Assembly (NCBI GenBank): GCA_017656265.1
Contig: JACDOD010000004.1
Span: forward strand, 62,001 to 126,000
Source of the DNA: Bacillaceae bacterium
Lineage (GTDB): Bacteria > Bacillota > Bacilli > Bacillales > Alkalibacillaceae
Reading direction: 5' to 3'
DNA length: 64,000 nucleotides
The notes under the pieces were generated by a model, which saw only the letters and a program-made list of their open reading frames with translations, had not been told where the DNA came from and did not search any database. Positions 17,262-25,745 of this stretch are shown here, one piece after another (position 1 is the stretch's first letter; each line of letters begins with the position of its first letter). Made by a program: the position numbers and the translations under genes.

Positions 17262-17393
17262 TTAGCGGGCTGGGTGATCGCACTCATCACAAACATTTCC
17301 GTAGCAGTCTGCCTTTTCGTGAATAGACTTGCCGCATTTTGAACACTTTTTTTGAGGCAGATTACGGAAAAATTCAAGCACATTGTTTACCAC
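17262..17393 (-). CDS. yhfH: YhfH-family small zinc-ribbon-like protein
   Basis: A 43-aa frame runs from GTG 17393 to TAA 17264-17262 with a strong GGGGGGA ribosome site. It begins VVNNVLEFFRNLP and has Cys17-x2-Cys20, Cys30, and Cys35-x2-Cys38 (KKCSKCGKS, ADCYGNVCDEC), a likely zinc knuckle. It lies divergently beside the metallo-hydrolase yhfI, the same neighbourhood as B. subtilis yhfH-yhfI. A perfect terminator lies downstream. The real GTG start and short length make it easy to miss. Function unknown. Confidence 0.82.
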   Translation of the reverse strand: MVNNVLEFFRNLPQKKCSKCGKSIHEKADCYGNVCDECDHPAR

Positions 17394-17503
17394 TTCGATT
17401 CCCCCCTGTTAAATAAATGGTTTACACGTTATATTGTATTATAACAACGTTCGAAATGCAACCATCTGTTTTATAACAATTTAATTTTTTTGGAGGTGAT
17501 GGA

Positions 17504-18241
17504 ATGAAAATAACGGTAATTGGATACTGGGGAGCCTATCCGGAAGCTAATGGTGCAACATCGTCCTATCTTTTGGAAAAGGATGGGTTTACATGTTTGA
17601 TTGACTGTGGAAGCGGTACACTATCACGTCTTCAAAATGTGCTGAAGCCTACCGAATTAGATGCCGTTATTTTATCTCACTATCATCATGATCACTTTGC
17701 AGATGTCGGGCCTTTACAATATGCTTTTCTCATATACAATAAACTTCATCATACAAATGAAAGACTGGCTATATATGGTCACCAGGATGATTTGAATTCA
17801 TTTCAGAAACTCACCCATCAATATACAGATGGTCAGGCATACGACCCTCACATTGGACTTGATTTAGGCCCGTTTCATTTTCAGTTTTTAAAAACCAAAC
17901 ATCCCGTCCCCTGTTATGCTATGAGAATTACAGATGGAGATCACACCATTGTCTATACAGCTGATACGAGTTATTTTGAGGAGTTAGTCCCTTTTGCAAA
18001 CCGGGCTGACCTGCTTATTGCAGAAAGCAGTTTTTATAAAGGAATGAATGGGAAGAAAGCTGGTCATATGAACAGTTCAGAATGCGGTCAGCTGGCGAGA
18101 GATGCAGGGGTTAAAGAACTCTGGCTGTCCCACCTTCCGCATTTTGGGGACCTTCAAGATTTAAAACGTGAAGCAGCAGAATTTTTTCCGGGCAGTATAC
18201 AGCTCGCTGAGGAAAAACTGGAGTGGATTGCAAGAAAATAA
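17504..18241 (+). CDS. yhfI: Metallo-beta-lactamase fold hydrolase YhfI
   Basis: This 245-aa protein carries the MBL metal motif HYHHDH (residues 59-64), then a mid-protein His (KHPVPCYAMR), an Asp in YTADTSY, and a late SHLPH. That is the RNase Z/phosphodiesterase-like subgroup without the beta-CASP domain. The substrate is unknown; related proteins cleave phosphodiesters or cyclic nucleotides. Start ATG 17504 follows GGAGGTG. lplJ follows after 30 bases on the same strand, so the pair is probably cotranscribed as in B. subtilis yhfI-yhfJ. Confidence 0.88.
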   Translation: MKITVIGYWGAYPEANGATSSYLLEKDGFTCLIDCGSGTLSRLQNVLKPTELDAVILSHYHHDHFADVGPLQYAFLIYNKLHHTNERLAIYGHQDDLNSFQKLTHQYTDGQAYDPHIGLDLGPFHFQFLKTKHPVPCYAMRITDGDHTIVYTADTSYFEELVPFANRADLLIAESSFYKGMNGKKAGHMNSSECGQLARDAGVKELWLSHLPHFGDLQDLKREAAEFFPGSIQLAEEKLEWIARK

Positions 18242-18271
18242 ATAGAATCATATGAGAAGCAAGGAGGAAGA

Positions 18272-19282
18272 ATGATGATGTATTTTATTGATAACGAAGG
18301 AATTACAGATCCGAAAATTAATCTGGCCATTGAAGAATATGCTCTGAAAAATCTGGATATTGAACATGATGATACATATTTACTATTTTATGTGAATCAA
18401 CCATCCATTATTATTGGAAAAAATCAGAACACCATTGAAGAAATTAATACAGACTACGTGGAAGAAAACAATATTCAGGTAGTACGAAGGCTTTCTGGCG
18501 GGGGAGCTGTCTACCATGACCTGGGTAACCTTAACTTCAGTTTTATTACCAGGGATGATGGAGAGAGTTTCAGCGACTTTGCTAAGTTTACAAGACCAGT
18601 AGTTGAGGCTTTGCATAAATTGGGGGTGAAGGCTGAACTTTCCGGCCGAAATGATATTCTGGTAGAGGGACGAAAGATCTCAGGGAATGCTCAATTTGCT
18701 ACAAAGGGGCGGATGTTCAGTCACGGAACGTTAATGCTGGATTCTGAGATTGAAAACGTTGTTTCAGCACTAAGGGTTAAATCTGAAAAGATCCGTTCGA
18801 AGGGCATTAAATCCATTCGAAGCCGTGTGGCGAACATTTCTGAATTTCTTGAAGAAAAAATCTCAATGGAAGATTTTAAAAATCTTTTGCTCCGCTTTAT
18901 TTTTGATGTGGATTCCATCGAGGATGTGCCGCGCTACGAATTGAGTGCTGAGGACTGGGATGCGATTCATAAAATTTCGAAAGAACGTTACCAAAATTGG
19001 GACTGGAATTTTGGCAAATCACCAGCCTTTGATATTGAACACTCCAAGCGATTTGAAGGAGTAGGATCCATCGATGTCCGCATGAATGTAAAGAAGGGAA
19101 CTATAGAAGACTGTAAAATTTACGGAGATTTCTTTGGTGTGGGTGATGTGAAAGATATTGAAACCATTTTAATCGGTACCCGATATGACCGGAAGTCCAT
19201 TGAAGATGCTTTAAAGGATGTAGACCTTCAGCATTACTTTGGAAAAGTTTCCAGAGACGAATTTGTACGGATGGTTTATTGA
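18272..19282 (+). CDS. lplJ: Lipoate-protein ligase LplJ
   Basis: This 336-aa ligase activates free lipoate with ATP and attaches it to E2 and GcvH lipoyl domains. Landmarks are RRLSGGGAVYHDLGNLNFSF, GRNDILVEGRKISGNAQ with the catalytic Lys, MFSHGTLM and a C-terminal accessory domain. Sequence follows B. subtilis LplJ (YhfJ) closely. Three consecutive ATGs (18272, 18275, 18278) follow GGAGG; spacing favours the second, but the difference is only one or two residues. The 3' flank carries a CCGAAC palindrome. Confidence 0.95.
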   Translation: MMMYFIDNEGITDPKINLAIEEYALKNLDIEHDDTYLLFYVNQPSIIIGKNQNTIEEINTDYVEENNIQVVRRLSGGGAVYHDLGNLNFSFITRDDGESFSDFAKFTRPVVEALHKLGVKAELSGRNDILVEGRKISGNAQFATKGRMFSHGTLMLDSEIENVVSALRVKSEKIRSKGIKSIRSRVANISEFLEEKISMEDFKNLLLRFIFDVDSIEDVPRYELSAEDWDAIHKISKERYQNWDWNFGKSPAFDIEHSKRFEGVGSIDVRMNVKKGTIEDCKIYGDFFGVGDVKDIETILIGTRYDRKSIEDALKDVDLQHYFGKVSRDEFVRMVY

Positions 19283-19346
19283 TAGCATGATTTCATTATG
19301 GGTGTGTATGAATGAGTCTTTGGCAATACAGTAAATGATAAGATAG

Positions 19347-19386
19347 ATCCGAACTATATTCATTAGTCATATGAATGAGTTCGGAT
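19347..19386. repeat. CCGAAC palindromic repeat, copy 3
   Basis: ATCCGAACTATATTCAT (19347-19363) opposes ATGAATGAGTTCGGAT (19371-19386) around TAGTCAT. It lies in the 327-base gap between lplJ and lcfB and is followed by T-rich sequence, so it may terminate lplJ transcription. Confidence 0.82.
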
Positions 19387-19563
19387 ATTTTATTTATTCA
19401 ATATGCTTCCCCTTTTGCGAACATGGCCTCAAAATCCATGATTGCTATCAAAGATGTTTATATCGGCAGTCCGATTTTCCATTCATTATTTTTACAGCCT
19501 GTCCTTGCTACAAAGTCTTCAGTATTTTATAATAAATTTAGAAAATTTTTTAATATTTTAAAA

Positions 19564-19581
19564 TGAATGAGTATTCATTCA
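19564..19581 (+). promoter_or_regulatory. FadR operator of lcfB
   Basis: TGAATGAGTATTCATTCA matches the B. subtilis FadR consensus (TGAATGAMTANTCATTCA as recalled) at every fixed position. It sits 28 bases before the lcfB start, just after a TAAAAT -10-like hexamer. FadR represses beta-oxidation genes including lcfB until long-chain acyl-CoA binds; operator function here is inferred from the match and location. Confidence 0.85.
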
Positions 19582-19609
19582 GAACAAATTTTCAGGGGGA
19601 GGGCATTTC

Positions 19610-21148
19610 ATGAATTTAAGTGATCAATTATCGTTAACAGCAAAGGATAACTTAACAAAAACAGCACTTTATTTCCAGGGGAAAGAAACAACTTATCAAG
19701 AACTTGAGGGAGCCATTACTAAATTTGCGGCAAGTTTGAAAGAACTAGGTTTTCAAAAGGGGGATCATCTCGCATTAGTGGTTGGAAATACACCTCATTT
19801 TGTGATTGGTCTGTATGGCGCACTTCGACTGGGTGCTACCGTGATTCCGATTAATCCGATTTACACACCTGATGAATTAACCTACATTATTAATAACGGT
19901 GACGTGAAAGGGATTATCACCCTTGATATACTGATGGAAAAATTTGAAAAGATGGATTCAGACCTTTCAAAAGTAGAGCATTATATCATAGCAGAAACCA
20001 ATCCAGACCTGCAATTTGACCACTCACCATTATCTCCTAAATTGAAATCGTTTACACAGCTCGTGCAGGATGGAAACCTTGATTTCGAACGTCCAGTGAT
20101 TGATGATGAAGATGTAGCGGTTATTTTGTATACCTCTGGCACAACGGGCAAGCCTAAGGGAGCTATGCTGACTCACAAAAATCTATACTCAAATGCTAAA
20201 GATGTATCGAATTATCTGGCTATTACACCGGAAGACAGAGTCATTGCAACGCTGCCGATGTTTCATGTATTCTGCTTGACGGTTGCATTAAACGCACCAT
20301 TAATCAGCGGCGGAACAGTGCTGGTTGTTCCAAAGTTCTCTCCTGAAGCTGTATTTTCTCTGGCCAGGGAACAGAGAGCTACGGTTTTTGCAGGAGTACC
20401 GACGATGTACAATTATTTGCTTCAGTATCCTGAGGGCAAACCGTCTGATTTTGAGTCAATCCGTTTATGTGTTTCTGGCGGCGCATCTATGCCTGTTGCC
20501 CTTCTGGAAAACTTTGAGAAGAAATTTAGCTGCCAGATTTCAGAAGGATATGGTTTATCTGAAGCATCACCAGTTACCTGTTTTAACCCGCTTGACCGTC
20601 CGCGGAAAGCAGGTTCCATTGGCATGAGCATTGTGAACGTGGAAAATAAAGTGGTGGATGAAAACGGAGAAGAAGTACCAGTTGGTGAGGTAGGAGAACT
20701 GATTGTCAAAGGACCAAACGTTATGAAAGGGTATTATAAGATGCCTGAAGAGACAGCAGCTACCTTAAAAGACGGATGGCTCTATACAGGTGATATGGCA
20801 AGAAAGGATGAAGAAGGCTATTTTTACATTGTGGATCGCAAAAAAGATATGATTCTGGTAGGCGGCTATAATGTATATCCGAGAGAAGTAGAAGAAGTGC
20901 TGTACGGTCATCCAGATGTGGCTGAAGCAGCAGTAGTGGGAGTACCGGACCCGAATACTGGAGAAGCAGTTGCGGCTTTTGTGGTTGCAAAACATGATCG
21001 TCTTACAGAAGAAGAATTGAAAGCCTATTGTAAAGAGCATTTAGCTAAATATAAAATTCCTGCGTCGATTACTTTCATGGAAGAACTGCCGAAAAATACA
21101 ACAGGTAAAATTTTACGGAGGGCATTGAGGGACCAGGTGACCCAATAA
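19610..21148 (+). CDS. lcfB: Long-chain fatty-acid-CoA ligase LcfB
   Basis: This 512-aa ANL-superfamily adenylating enzyme has the P-loop-like [13 protein letters not shown] (about 173-185), [24 protein letters not shown], the hinge DRKKDMI and a C-terminal catalytic Lys in [10 protein letters not shown]. It activates long-chain fatty acids to acyl-CoA for beta-oxidation. ATG follows GGGGGAGGG. Position after lplJ matches B. subtilis yhfL (lcfB), and the FadR operator upstream supports the assignment. It is monocistronic, ending in a terminator. Confidence 0.95.
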   Translation: MNLSDQLSLTAKDNLTKTALYFQGKETTYQELEGAITKFAASLKELGFQKGDHLALVVGNTPHFVIGLYGALRLGATVIPINPIYTPDELTYIINNGDVKGIITLDILMEKFEKMDSDLSKVEHYIIAETNPDLQFDHSPLSPKLKSFTQLVQDGNLDFERPVIDDEDVAVILYTSGTTGKPKGAMLTHKNLYSNAKDVSNYLAITPEDRVIATLPMFHVFCLTVALNAPLISGGTVLVVPKFSPEAVFSLAREQRATVFAGVPTMYNYLLQYPEGKPSDFESIRLCVSGGASMPVALLENFEKKFSCQISEGYGLSEASPVTCFNPLDRPRKAGSIGMSIVNVENKVVDENGEEVPVGEVGELIVKGPNVMKGYYKMPEETAATLKDGWLYTGDMARKDEEGYFYIVDRKKDMILVGGYNVYPREVEEVLYGHPDVAEAAVVGVPDPNTGEAVAAFVVAKHDRLTEEELKAYCKEHLAKYKIPASITFMEELPKNTTGKILRRALRDQVTQ

Positions 21149-21161
21149 TTTAAATCAGTCA

Positions 21162-21197
21162 AGTCCTTGCTGTATCTAGCAGCAGGGGCTTTTTTTC
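21162..21197 (+). terminator. Terminator of lcfB
   Basis: AGTCCTTGCTG (21162-21172) pairs with CAGCAGGGGCT, allowing G-U pairs, followed by seven T. Confidence 0.82.
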
Positions 21198-21263
21198 TTG
21201 TGTCTATGGAAACTTTGATGCTGTTCTTTTTTTAAAAAATATGAAACTAGAAAAAATTGAGGG

Positions 21264-21292
21264 TTGAAATAGGGACATATTTTTAATAAACT
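21264..21292 (+). promoter_or_regulatory. Probable sigma-A promoter of the TrpXYZ-type ABC operon
   Basis: TTGAAA (21264-21269), a 17-base spacer and TAAACT (21287-21292). Transcription would begin just before the octamer repeats at 21299. Confidence 0.55.
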
Positions 21293-21298
21293 TTAATA

Positions 21299-21338
21299 CA
21301 TAAAAGCGTATAAGCATAAAAGCATAAAAGCACGAAAG
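21299..21338 (+). repeat. Five tandem octamers in the leader of the ABC operon
   Basis: The units are CATAAAAG, CGTATAAG, CATAAAAG, CATAAAAG and CACGAAAG, in perfect 8-base register, between the promoter and the ribosome site. Each unit ends in AAG, giving AAG triplets with 5-base spacers. No known element is recognised. Confidence 0.85.
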
Positions 21339-21358
21339 TGTAACAGGGGGAATAGTAG

Positions 21359-22375
21359 GTGAAAAAGTTATGGTTTATATGGTTAACAGGAATGTTCGTA
21401 ATTTTGACAGCATGCGGTCAGGGGTCTGAAGGAGAAAGCTCAGAAGGCTCCAGCAATACAGACGGAGGTATGGAAGAAGTTACAAAAGATAATGCCGACT
21501 ATATTATTGGGGTTACTCAGATTGTCGAACACCCATCTTTAAACAGAGCGCTGGACGGCTTCCAGCAGGCGATTAAGGATGCAGGATTAAAAGCGTACTT
21601 TGATATTAATATTGCACAGGGTGATCCCAAGAATAATAAATTAATCGCTGATCAGTTTGTTGGAGATCAAGTTGATTTGATATTTGCGAATTCTACCCCG
21701 AGTGCTCAAAGCGCTCTAAATGCTACAAGGGATATTCCTATTGTATTTACTTCAGTGACAGATCCTGTTGGCTCTGAATTAGTAGAATCAATGGAGAGTC
21801 CAGGAGGGAACGTTACGGGAACAACTGATACACATCCGGAGGCTATTCCGAATACGATGGAATTTATCAAAGAAATGGGTCTTACCGATGTCGGAATGAT
21901 TTATACCCCAAGTGAGCAAAATTCAGTAGCTCAGCTTGAACGGGTAAAGGGGATCGCGGAAGAAAAGGGATTGACTGTTCATGAAGCTACGGTCTCTACT
22001 TCTGCAGAAGTCAAGCAGGCGGCAGAATCCCTTGTTGGAGATATTGATGCATTTTACATTATTACAGATAATACGGTAGTTTCTGCCCTGGAGTCCGTCC
22101 TCATGGTCGGACAGCAAGAAGACTTGCCGGTCTTTGCAGGGGAACTGGATTCAGTAGAACGTGGATCTTTTGCAGCTTATGGTTTTGATTATTTTGATAT
22201 TGGCTACGAAGCAGGAGAAAAAGCAGTTCAGATTTTAAAAGGTGAAAAACAGCCAGGTGAAATCCCTGTTTCATATCCACAAAACTTAAAGCTTGTAATC
22301 AATCAGACTGCTGCCGAAGAAATGGGTGTGGAAATCCAGGGTGCCTGGAAAGAGGAAGCAGAAATTATTGAATGA
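21359..22375 (+). CDS. ABC importer substrate-binding lipoprotein (TrpX-like, COG2984)
   Basis: This 338-aa lipoprotein has an N-terminal signal with lipobox LTAC (Cys19) followed by an S/G/E-rich linker. The periplasmic-binding-protein-like fold begins IIGVTQIVEHPSLNRALDGFQQ. The family is the DUF534/TrpX group, reported as tryptophan or tyrosine binding in streptococci. The start is GTG 21359 behind GGGGGA. It is followed by its permease and ATPase genes, making a complete importer. The ligand here is unproven; an aromatic amino acid is the best guess. Confidence 0.85.
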   Translation: MKKLWFIWLTGMFVILTACGQGSEGESSEGSSNTDGGMEEVTKDNADYIIGVTQIVEHPSLNRALDGFQQAIKDAGLKAYFDINIAQGDPKNNKLIADQFVGDQVDLIFANSTPSAQSALNATRDIPIVFTSVTDPVGSELVESMESPGGNVTGTTDTHPEAIPNTMEFIKEMGLTDVGMIYTPSEQNSVAQLERVKGIAEEKGLTVHEATVSTSAEVKQAAESLVGDIDAFYIITDNTVVSALESVLMVGQQEDLPVFAGELDSVERGSFAAYGFDYFDIGYEAGEKAVQILKGEKQPGEIPVSYPQNLKLVINQTAAEEMGVEIQGAWKEEAEIIE

Positions 22376-22400
22376 CAACTAGATTAAAGGGTGAAATCAT

Positions 22401-23432
22401 ATGGTAACTGCGTTATATGGGGCACTTGAATCAGGATTGATCTATGCCATTATGGCCTTAGGTGTATACTTAACATTTCGTATATTAGATTTCCCGGATT
22501 TAACGGTAGATGGAAGTTTTGTTACGGGTGGCGCTGTCAGTGCCATTATGATTGTAAATGGCTCTGATCCCTTTATTTCTGTTTTGGCAGGAGGGGCAGC
22601 AGGATTCCTTGCAGGCTGTGTAACAGGTCTTCTTCATACCCATGGAAAAATTAATCCTCTGTTATCCGGGATTATTATGATGATTGCGCTATATTCCATT
22701 AATCTTAGAATTATGGAAAAGCCAACCATTCCTCTATTGAATCAGACCACATGGTTCAAAGAAATAGGAGGTTTTTGGGAACGTGCAGATCTCGATGGAA
22801 TATTGCTCTCTCTATTTTCGGTGGTGGGGCTGGAAGCTTATGCTCCAAAAACGTTTCTCGTGATCATAAGCATGACGCTGCTGGTTATAGTTATCAAGAA
22901 GCTGATCGATTGGATGCTGGCAACCGAAGCTGGTCTTGCTCTGAGAGCTACAGGGGATAACGACCGGATGGTAAAAAGCTTCTCAGCTAATACAAAAGGC
23001 TATATTATCGTTGGCCTTGGTATTTCCAATGGCCTTGTGGCTATTAGCGGGGCGCTGGTATCCCAATATAATGGGTTTGCCGATATTAATCTTGGAATCG
23101 GCATGATTATTGTTGGGCTTGCTTCTGTAATTATAGGAGAAGGACTGTTCGGCAAAGATCGGATTGTCCGTGCAACCATGGCTGTTGTACTGGGTGCCGT
23201 TATTTACCGTCTGATCATCTCACTGGCATTGCGGGTGGACTTCCTTGATGCCAGCGATATGAAACTGATTACTGCTGTTATTGTAGTGGGGGCATTAGTG
23301 ATGCCGATTTGGTGGAAACAAATGAACGAAAAGAAAAAACGCCTGTCCCGTAAAAAGGAAGCTGGGGCAACAGAAGATGAGCATCAAAAAGGGGAAGGGG
23401 CGAGCCAAATTGCTACAACTGAAGCAGATTGA
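22401..23432 (+). CDS. ABC importer permease (TrpY-like)
   Basis: This 343-aa permease of the LivH/RbsC superfamily has eight or more hydrophobic helices and the conserved LTFRILDFPDLTVDGSF stretch, which is diagnostic of COG4120 permeases paired with TrpX-type binding proteins. The LRATGDNDRMVKSFSAN cytosolic loop resembles the coupling loop of branched-chain amino-acid permeases. The C-terminal tail is highly charged. The 3' end overlaps the ATPase gene. SD is AAGGGTG. Confidence 0.87.
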   Translation: MVTALYGALESGLIYAIMALGVYLTFRILDFPDLTVDGSFVTGGAVSAIMIVNGSDPFISVLAGGAAGFLAGCVTGLLHTHGKINPLLSGIIMMIALYSINLRIMEKPTIPLLNQTTWFKEIGGFWERADLDGILLSLFSVVGLEAYAPKTFLVIISMTLLVIVIKKLIDWMLATEAGLALRATGDNDRMVKSFSANTKGYIIVGLGISNGLVAISGALVSQYNGFADINLGIGMIIVGLASVIIGEGLFGKDRIVRATMAVVLGAVIYRLIISLALRVDFLDASDMKLITAVIVVGALVMPIWWKQMNEKKKRLSRKKEAGATEDEHQKGEGASQIATTEAD

Positions 23433-24207
23433 AAAAGTGTTTTATGAAGGTACCCCGGATGAAAAGAGAGCACTGCAGGGGGTTAATCTGAAATTAAATG
23501 AAGGAGATTTTGTTACGGTCATCGGCAGTAACGGTGCCGGAAAATCAACCCTTCTCAATGTAATCGCCGGGGTTATTTTTCCAAATTTTGGGGAAGTAAC
23601 CGTTGATAATCAAGATGTCACCTTTGTCCCGGAACACAAACGGGCAAAGTGGATTGGCCGGGTATTTCAGGATCCAATGGCTGGAACCGCACCAAATATG
23701 ACCATTGAAGAAAATCTCGCCCTTGCCCTGGGCAGGACAAAAAAACGAACGCTGCTTCCAGGAGTATCATCAAAAAGAAGAAAAGAGTTCAAAGAGTTGT
23801 TGTCTTCCATCGATATTGGATTAGAAGATCGCTTAAACACAAAAGTAGGCTTGCTGTCTGGTGGGGAACGCCAGGCACTGTCTCTGGTCATGGCAACCTT
23901 TACAAAACCAAGAATCCTGTTGCTGGATGAGCATACGGCTGCACTGGACCCGTCCAGAGCTGAACTCATTACCCGGTTAACAGAAGAGATTGTTGCCAGA
24001 CATCAATTAACAACCTTAATGGTAACTCACCAGATGGACCAGGCTATCAAACTCGGAAATCGTCTGATGATGATGGATGCCGGACAAATCATTTTTGAAG
24101 CAAATGAAGAAGAAAAGAAAAACTTAACTGTTGAACAGCTTATTGCTAAATTCCAGGAAATTCGTGGAAAGAAAATGGCGAATGACCGTTCCCTATTAAC
24201 TGTTTGA
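23410..24207 (+). CDS. ABC importer ATP-binding subunit (TrpZ-like)
   Basis: This 265-aa ATPase has a Walker A GSNGAGKST, Q-loop VFQDPMAGTAPNMT (typical of COG1101), signature LLSGGERQAL, Walker B ILLLDEHTAALDP, and H-loop VTHQMDQA. I prefer the TTG at 23410, nine bases after GGGGAAGGGG, because it gives the usual N-terminus LLQLKQIEKVF. An in-frame ATG at 23377 would add eleven basic residues. Either way it overlaps the permease gene end (23432). It is the energy-coupling partner of the two upstream gene products. Confidence 0.88.
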   Translation: MLQLKQIEKVFYEGTPDEKRALQGVNLKLNEGDFVTVIGSNGAGKSTLLNVIAGVIFPNFGEVTVDNQDVTFVPEHKRAKWIGRVFQDPMAGTAPNMTIEENLALALGRTKKRTLLPGVSSKRRKEFKELLSSIDIGLEDRLNTKVGLLSGGERQALSLVMATFTKPRILLLDEHTAALDPSRAELITRLTEEIVARHQLTTLMVTHQMDQAIKLGNRLMMMDAGQIIFEANEEEKKNLTVEQLIAKFQEIRGKKMANDRSLLTV

Positions 24208-24209
24208 CC

Positions 24210-24245
24210 AGAAAAGCCCTGTCAATTGAGACAGGGCTTTCTGGT
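24210..24245 (+). terminator. Terminator of the ABC operon
   Basis: AAAGCCCTGTC and GACAGGGCTTT form a perfect 11-bp stem around AATTGA, immediately after the ATPase stop codon. The U-run is short. Confidence 0.82.
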
Positions 24246-24354
24246 TTAACTGTACAGCAAAATGAGTCTGATACAACAAGGCGAATTTTTCTATAGTCAA
24301 TTTGCAGCTCTTTTTCTCCGTTCATTTAGTTATGTCCAGCTTGCACATAATCCA

Positions 24355-24942
24355 TCACTTAACTAGACGCATGATCCGGTTAAATACTCGTTCTTTGTCA
24401 AAGGCTTCCCCCATCGGGATTTTTTCGATGAGTTCATTGTTTTCATCGAGCAAATAGGAGTAAGAGGTGTGCACAATAAAATCAGTTCCCCTGTCATCGA
24501 ATTGGAAGCGGAAGGGGTCTGCTACCTTTCTCGTATCTTCCAGTGTCCCCCGTAGAAAAACCCAGCTGTCACTCTGCTCAAGCCCATAGCGAGCCATATA
24601 TTTTTGCAAAGCTTCTTCTGTATCATTTTCCGGGTCAATAGTGATAGAAATAAATTGGACTTTATCCCCGAAGACGCCTTCCTCTTCAAACATTTGTTTC
24701 AGGTGCATCATACGTTGAGTTGTAAGAGGACAAATATCAGGACACTTCGCATAAAAAAATTCTACAATACGAACTTTTGGTTCTAAATTTTGAAAGGTAA
24801 ATTCTTGGCCGTATGCGGTTGTCATAGTCACATCTTCCGGAAGCCCTACGCCTGCATCGCGCCAGACTTCTAAATACATAATCCCTAAACCAATGCCAAC
24901 CGCAATGATCACACTGAAGAGCACATAGTATTTCTTTTGCAT
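24355..24942 (-). CDS. SCO1/SenC-family copper chaperone / thiol protein
   Basis: This 195-aa protein is tethered by one N-terminal membrane helix (about residues 4-24). Its thioredoxin-like domain carries the copper motif Cys67-x3-Cys71 (KCPDIC) and a distal His in FIVHTSYSYLL. SCO proteins deliver copper to the CuA site of cytochrome c oxidase on the outer face of the membrane (B. subtilis YpmQ/BsSCO). Start ATG 24942 follows GGGGGG at 8 bases; an upstream in-frame ATG (24957) overlaps that ribosome site. Confidence 0.9.
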   Translation of the reverse strand: MQKKYYVLFSVIIAVGIGLGIMYLEVWRDAGVGLPEDVTMTTAYGQEFTFQNLEPKVRIVEFFYAKCPDICPLTTQRMMHLKQMFEEEGVFGDKVQFISITIDPENDTEEALQKYMARYGLEQSDSWVFLRGTLEDTRKVADPFRFQFDDRGTDFIVHTSYSYLLDENNELIEKIPMGEAFDKERVFNRIMRLVK

Positions 24943-25036
24943 GGATGATCCCCCCATGTATCCTTTACCCTTATCATATAATGAAAAAGAGGGGGCGAAA
25001 TGGAAAATTTTTGACGATCAAGCGACAATTTTAGCG

Positions 25037-25507
25037 TTACTGGGGCTTTCGGTGAGTGATTAAAAACTCCTCATCGGTTACATAAAAATCACGGTCTGGC
25101 CGATAAGGGAGCAGGTCAAGTTTTTCAAGCTTCAGGTAGCTTACCCTGTGATAGGGGTCTCCGTCAATAACCGGCAATTGATTTTTTTGCTGCATGTATT
25201 GATCCACGGCCTTTTGGACCATGTCCAGCTCTTCAGCCAGCTTTTTATCCTTTTCTTCAAATATTTCATAGGTTTCTCTGGACATATAATACGTCTGTTT
25301 AGGAACAGCTTTTAAAAAAGGGGCCAGCAGATCGTAGTTGATGGTTAAGTCTTCATTAATGACTACGGATAAGTTTACCCCGCCTGGGAGGGAATCGGCA
25401 TATTGATGAACAGCAGCACGTAATTCATCCAGTGAAATATCCCGAACCGGTAGATGATTTGGAACGGGCTGTTGCTTTCCTTTGTTTTTTTTCTTTTTCC
25501 AGAACAT
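25037..25507 (-). CDS. DUF3939-like conserved protein
   Basis: This 156-aa protein starts with a strongly basic MFWKKKKNKGKQ stretch, then a mixed alpha/beta region (DISLDELRAAVHQYADSLPGGVNLSVVINEDLTINY is its most conserved-looking part). A helix rich in E, K and D and a C-terminal PYRPDRDFYVTDEEFLITHR follow. No membrane segment or signal is present. Composition and layout match my memory of the Bacillaceae DUF3939 family, which has no assigned function. It is leftward, monocistronic and adjacent to comK, which is divergent. Confidence 0.6.
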   Translation of the reverse strand: MFWKKKKNKGKQQPVPNHLPVRDISLDELRAAVHQYADSLPGGVNLSVVINEDLTINYDLLAPFLKAVPKQTYYMSRETYEIFEEKDKKLAEELDMVQKAVDQYMQQKNQLPVIDGDPYHRVSYLKLEKLDLLPYRPDRDFYVTDEEFLITHRKPQ

Positions 25508-25665
25508 TTCGAATCACCACTTTTTTATTTGAATGGTTTTCATTATAGAGAAAAAATTTCATTGTGGGTACTTTTCGGCAAAATAAAAAAAGTGAAGTGA
25601 TGCAGATTTTCTTATTTTTCTCTTCTCAATCTTCAAATTCCCCAAAAATTATCTATAAAAACACA

Positions 25666-25678
25666 AAAATGTATTTTT
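25666..25678 (+). promoter_or_regulatory. ComK AT-box-like sequence upstream of comK
   Basis: AAAA-N5-TTTT, the single AT-box pattern bound by ComK, occurs in an A/T-tract region about 70 bases before comK. A TATATT -10 (25715-25720) has no good -35, as is usual for activator-dependent competence promoters. A second well-formed AT-box was not found. Confidence 0.4.
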
Positions 25679-25745
25679 TTGCAAAAAAATATACACCTGT
25701 ATTTTTGAATATGTTATATTATGGATAAACATACAGAAAGGATTG

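Noticed and set aside
21299-21338. Reading the AAG octamers as a classical TRAP site
   Set aside because: TRAP needs 2-3 nt between triplets; here the spacers are 5 nt and the triplets are AAG.
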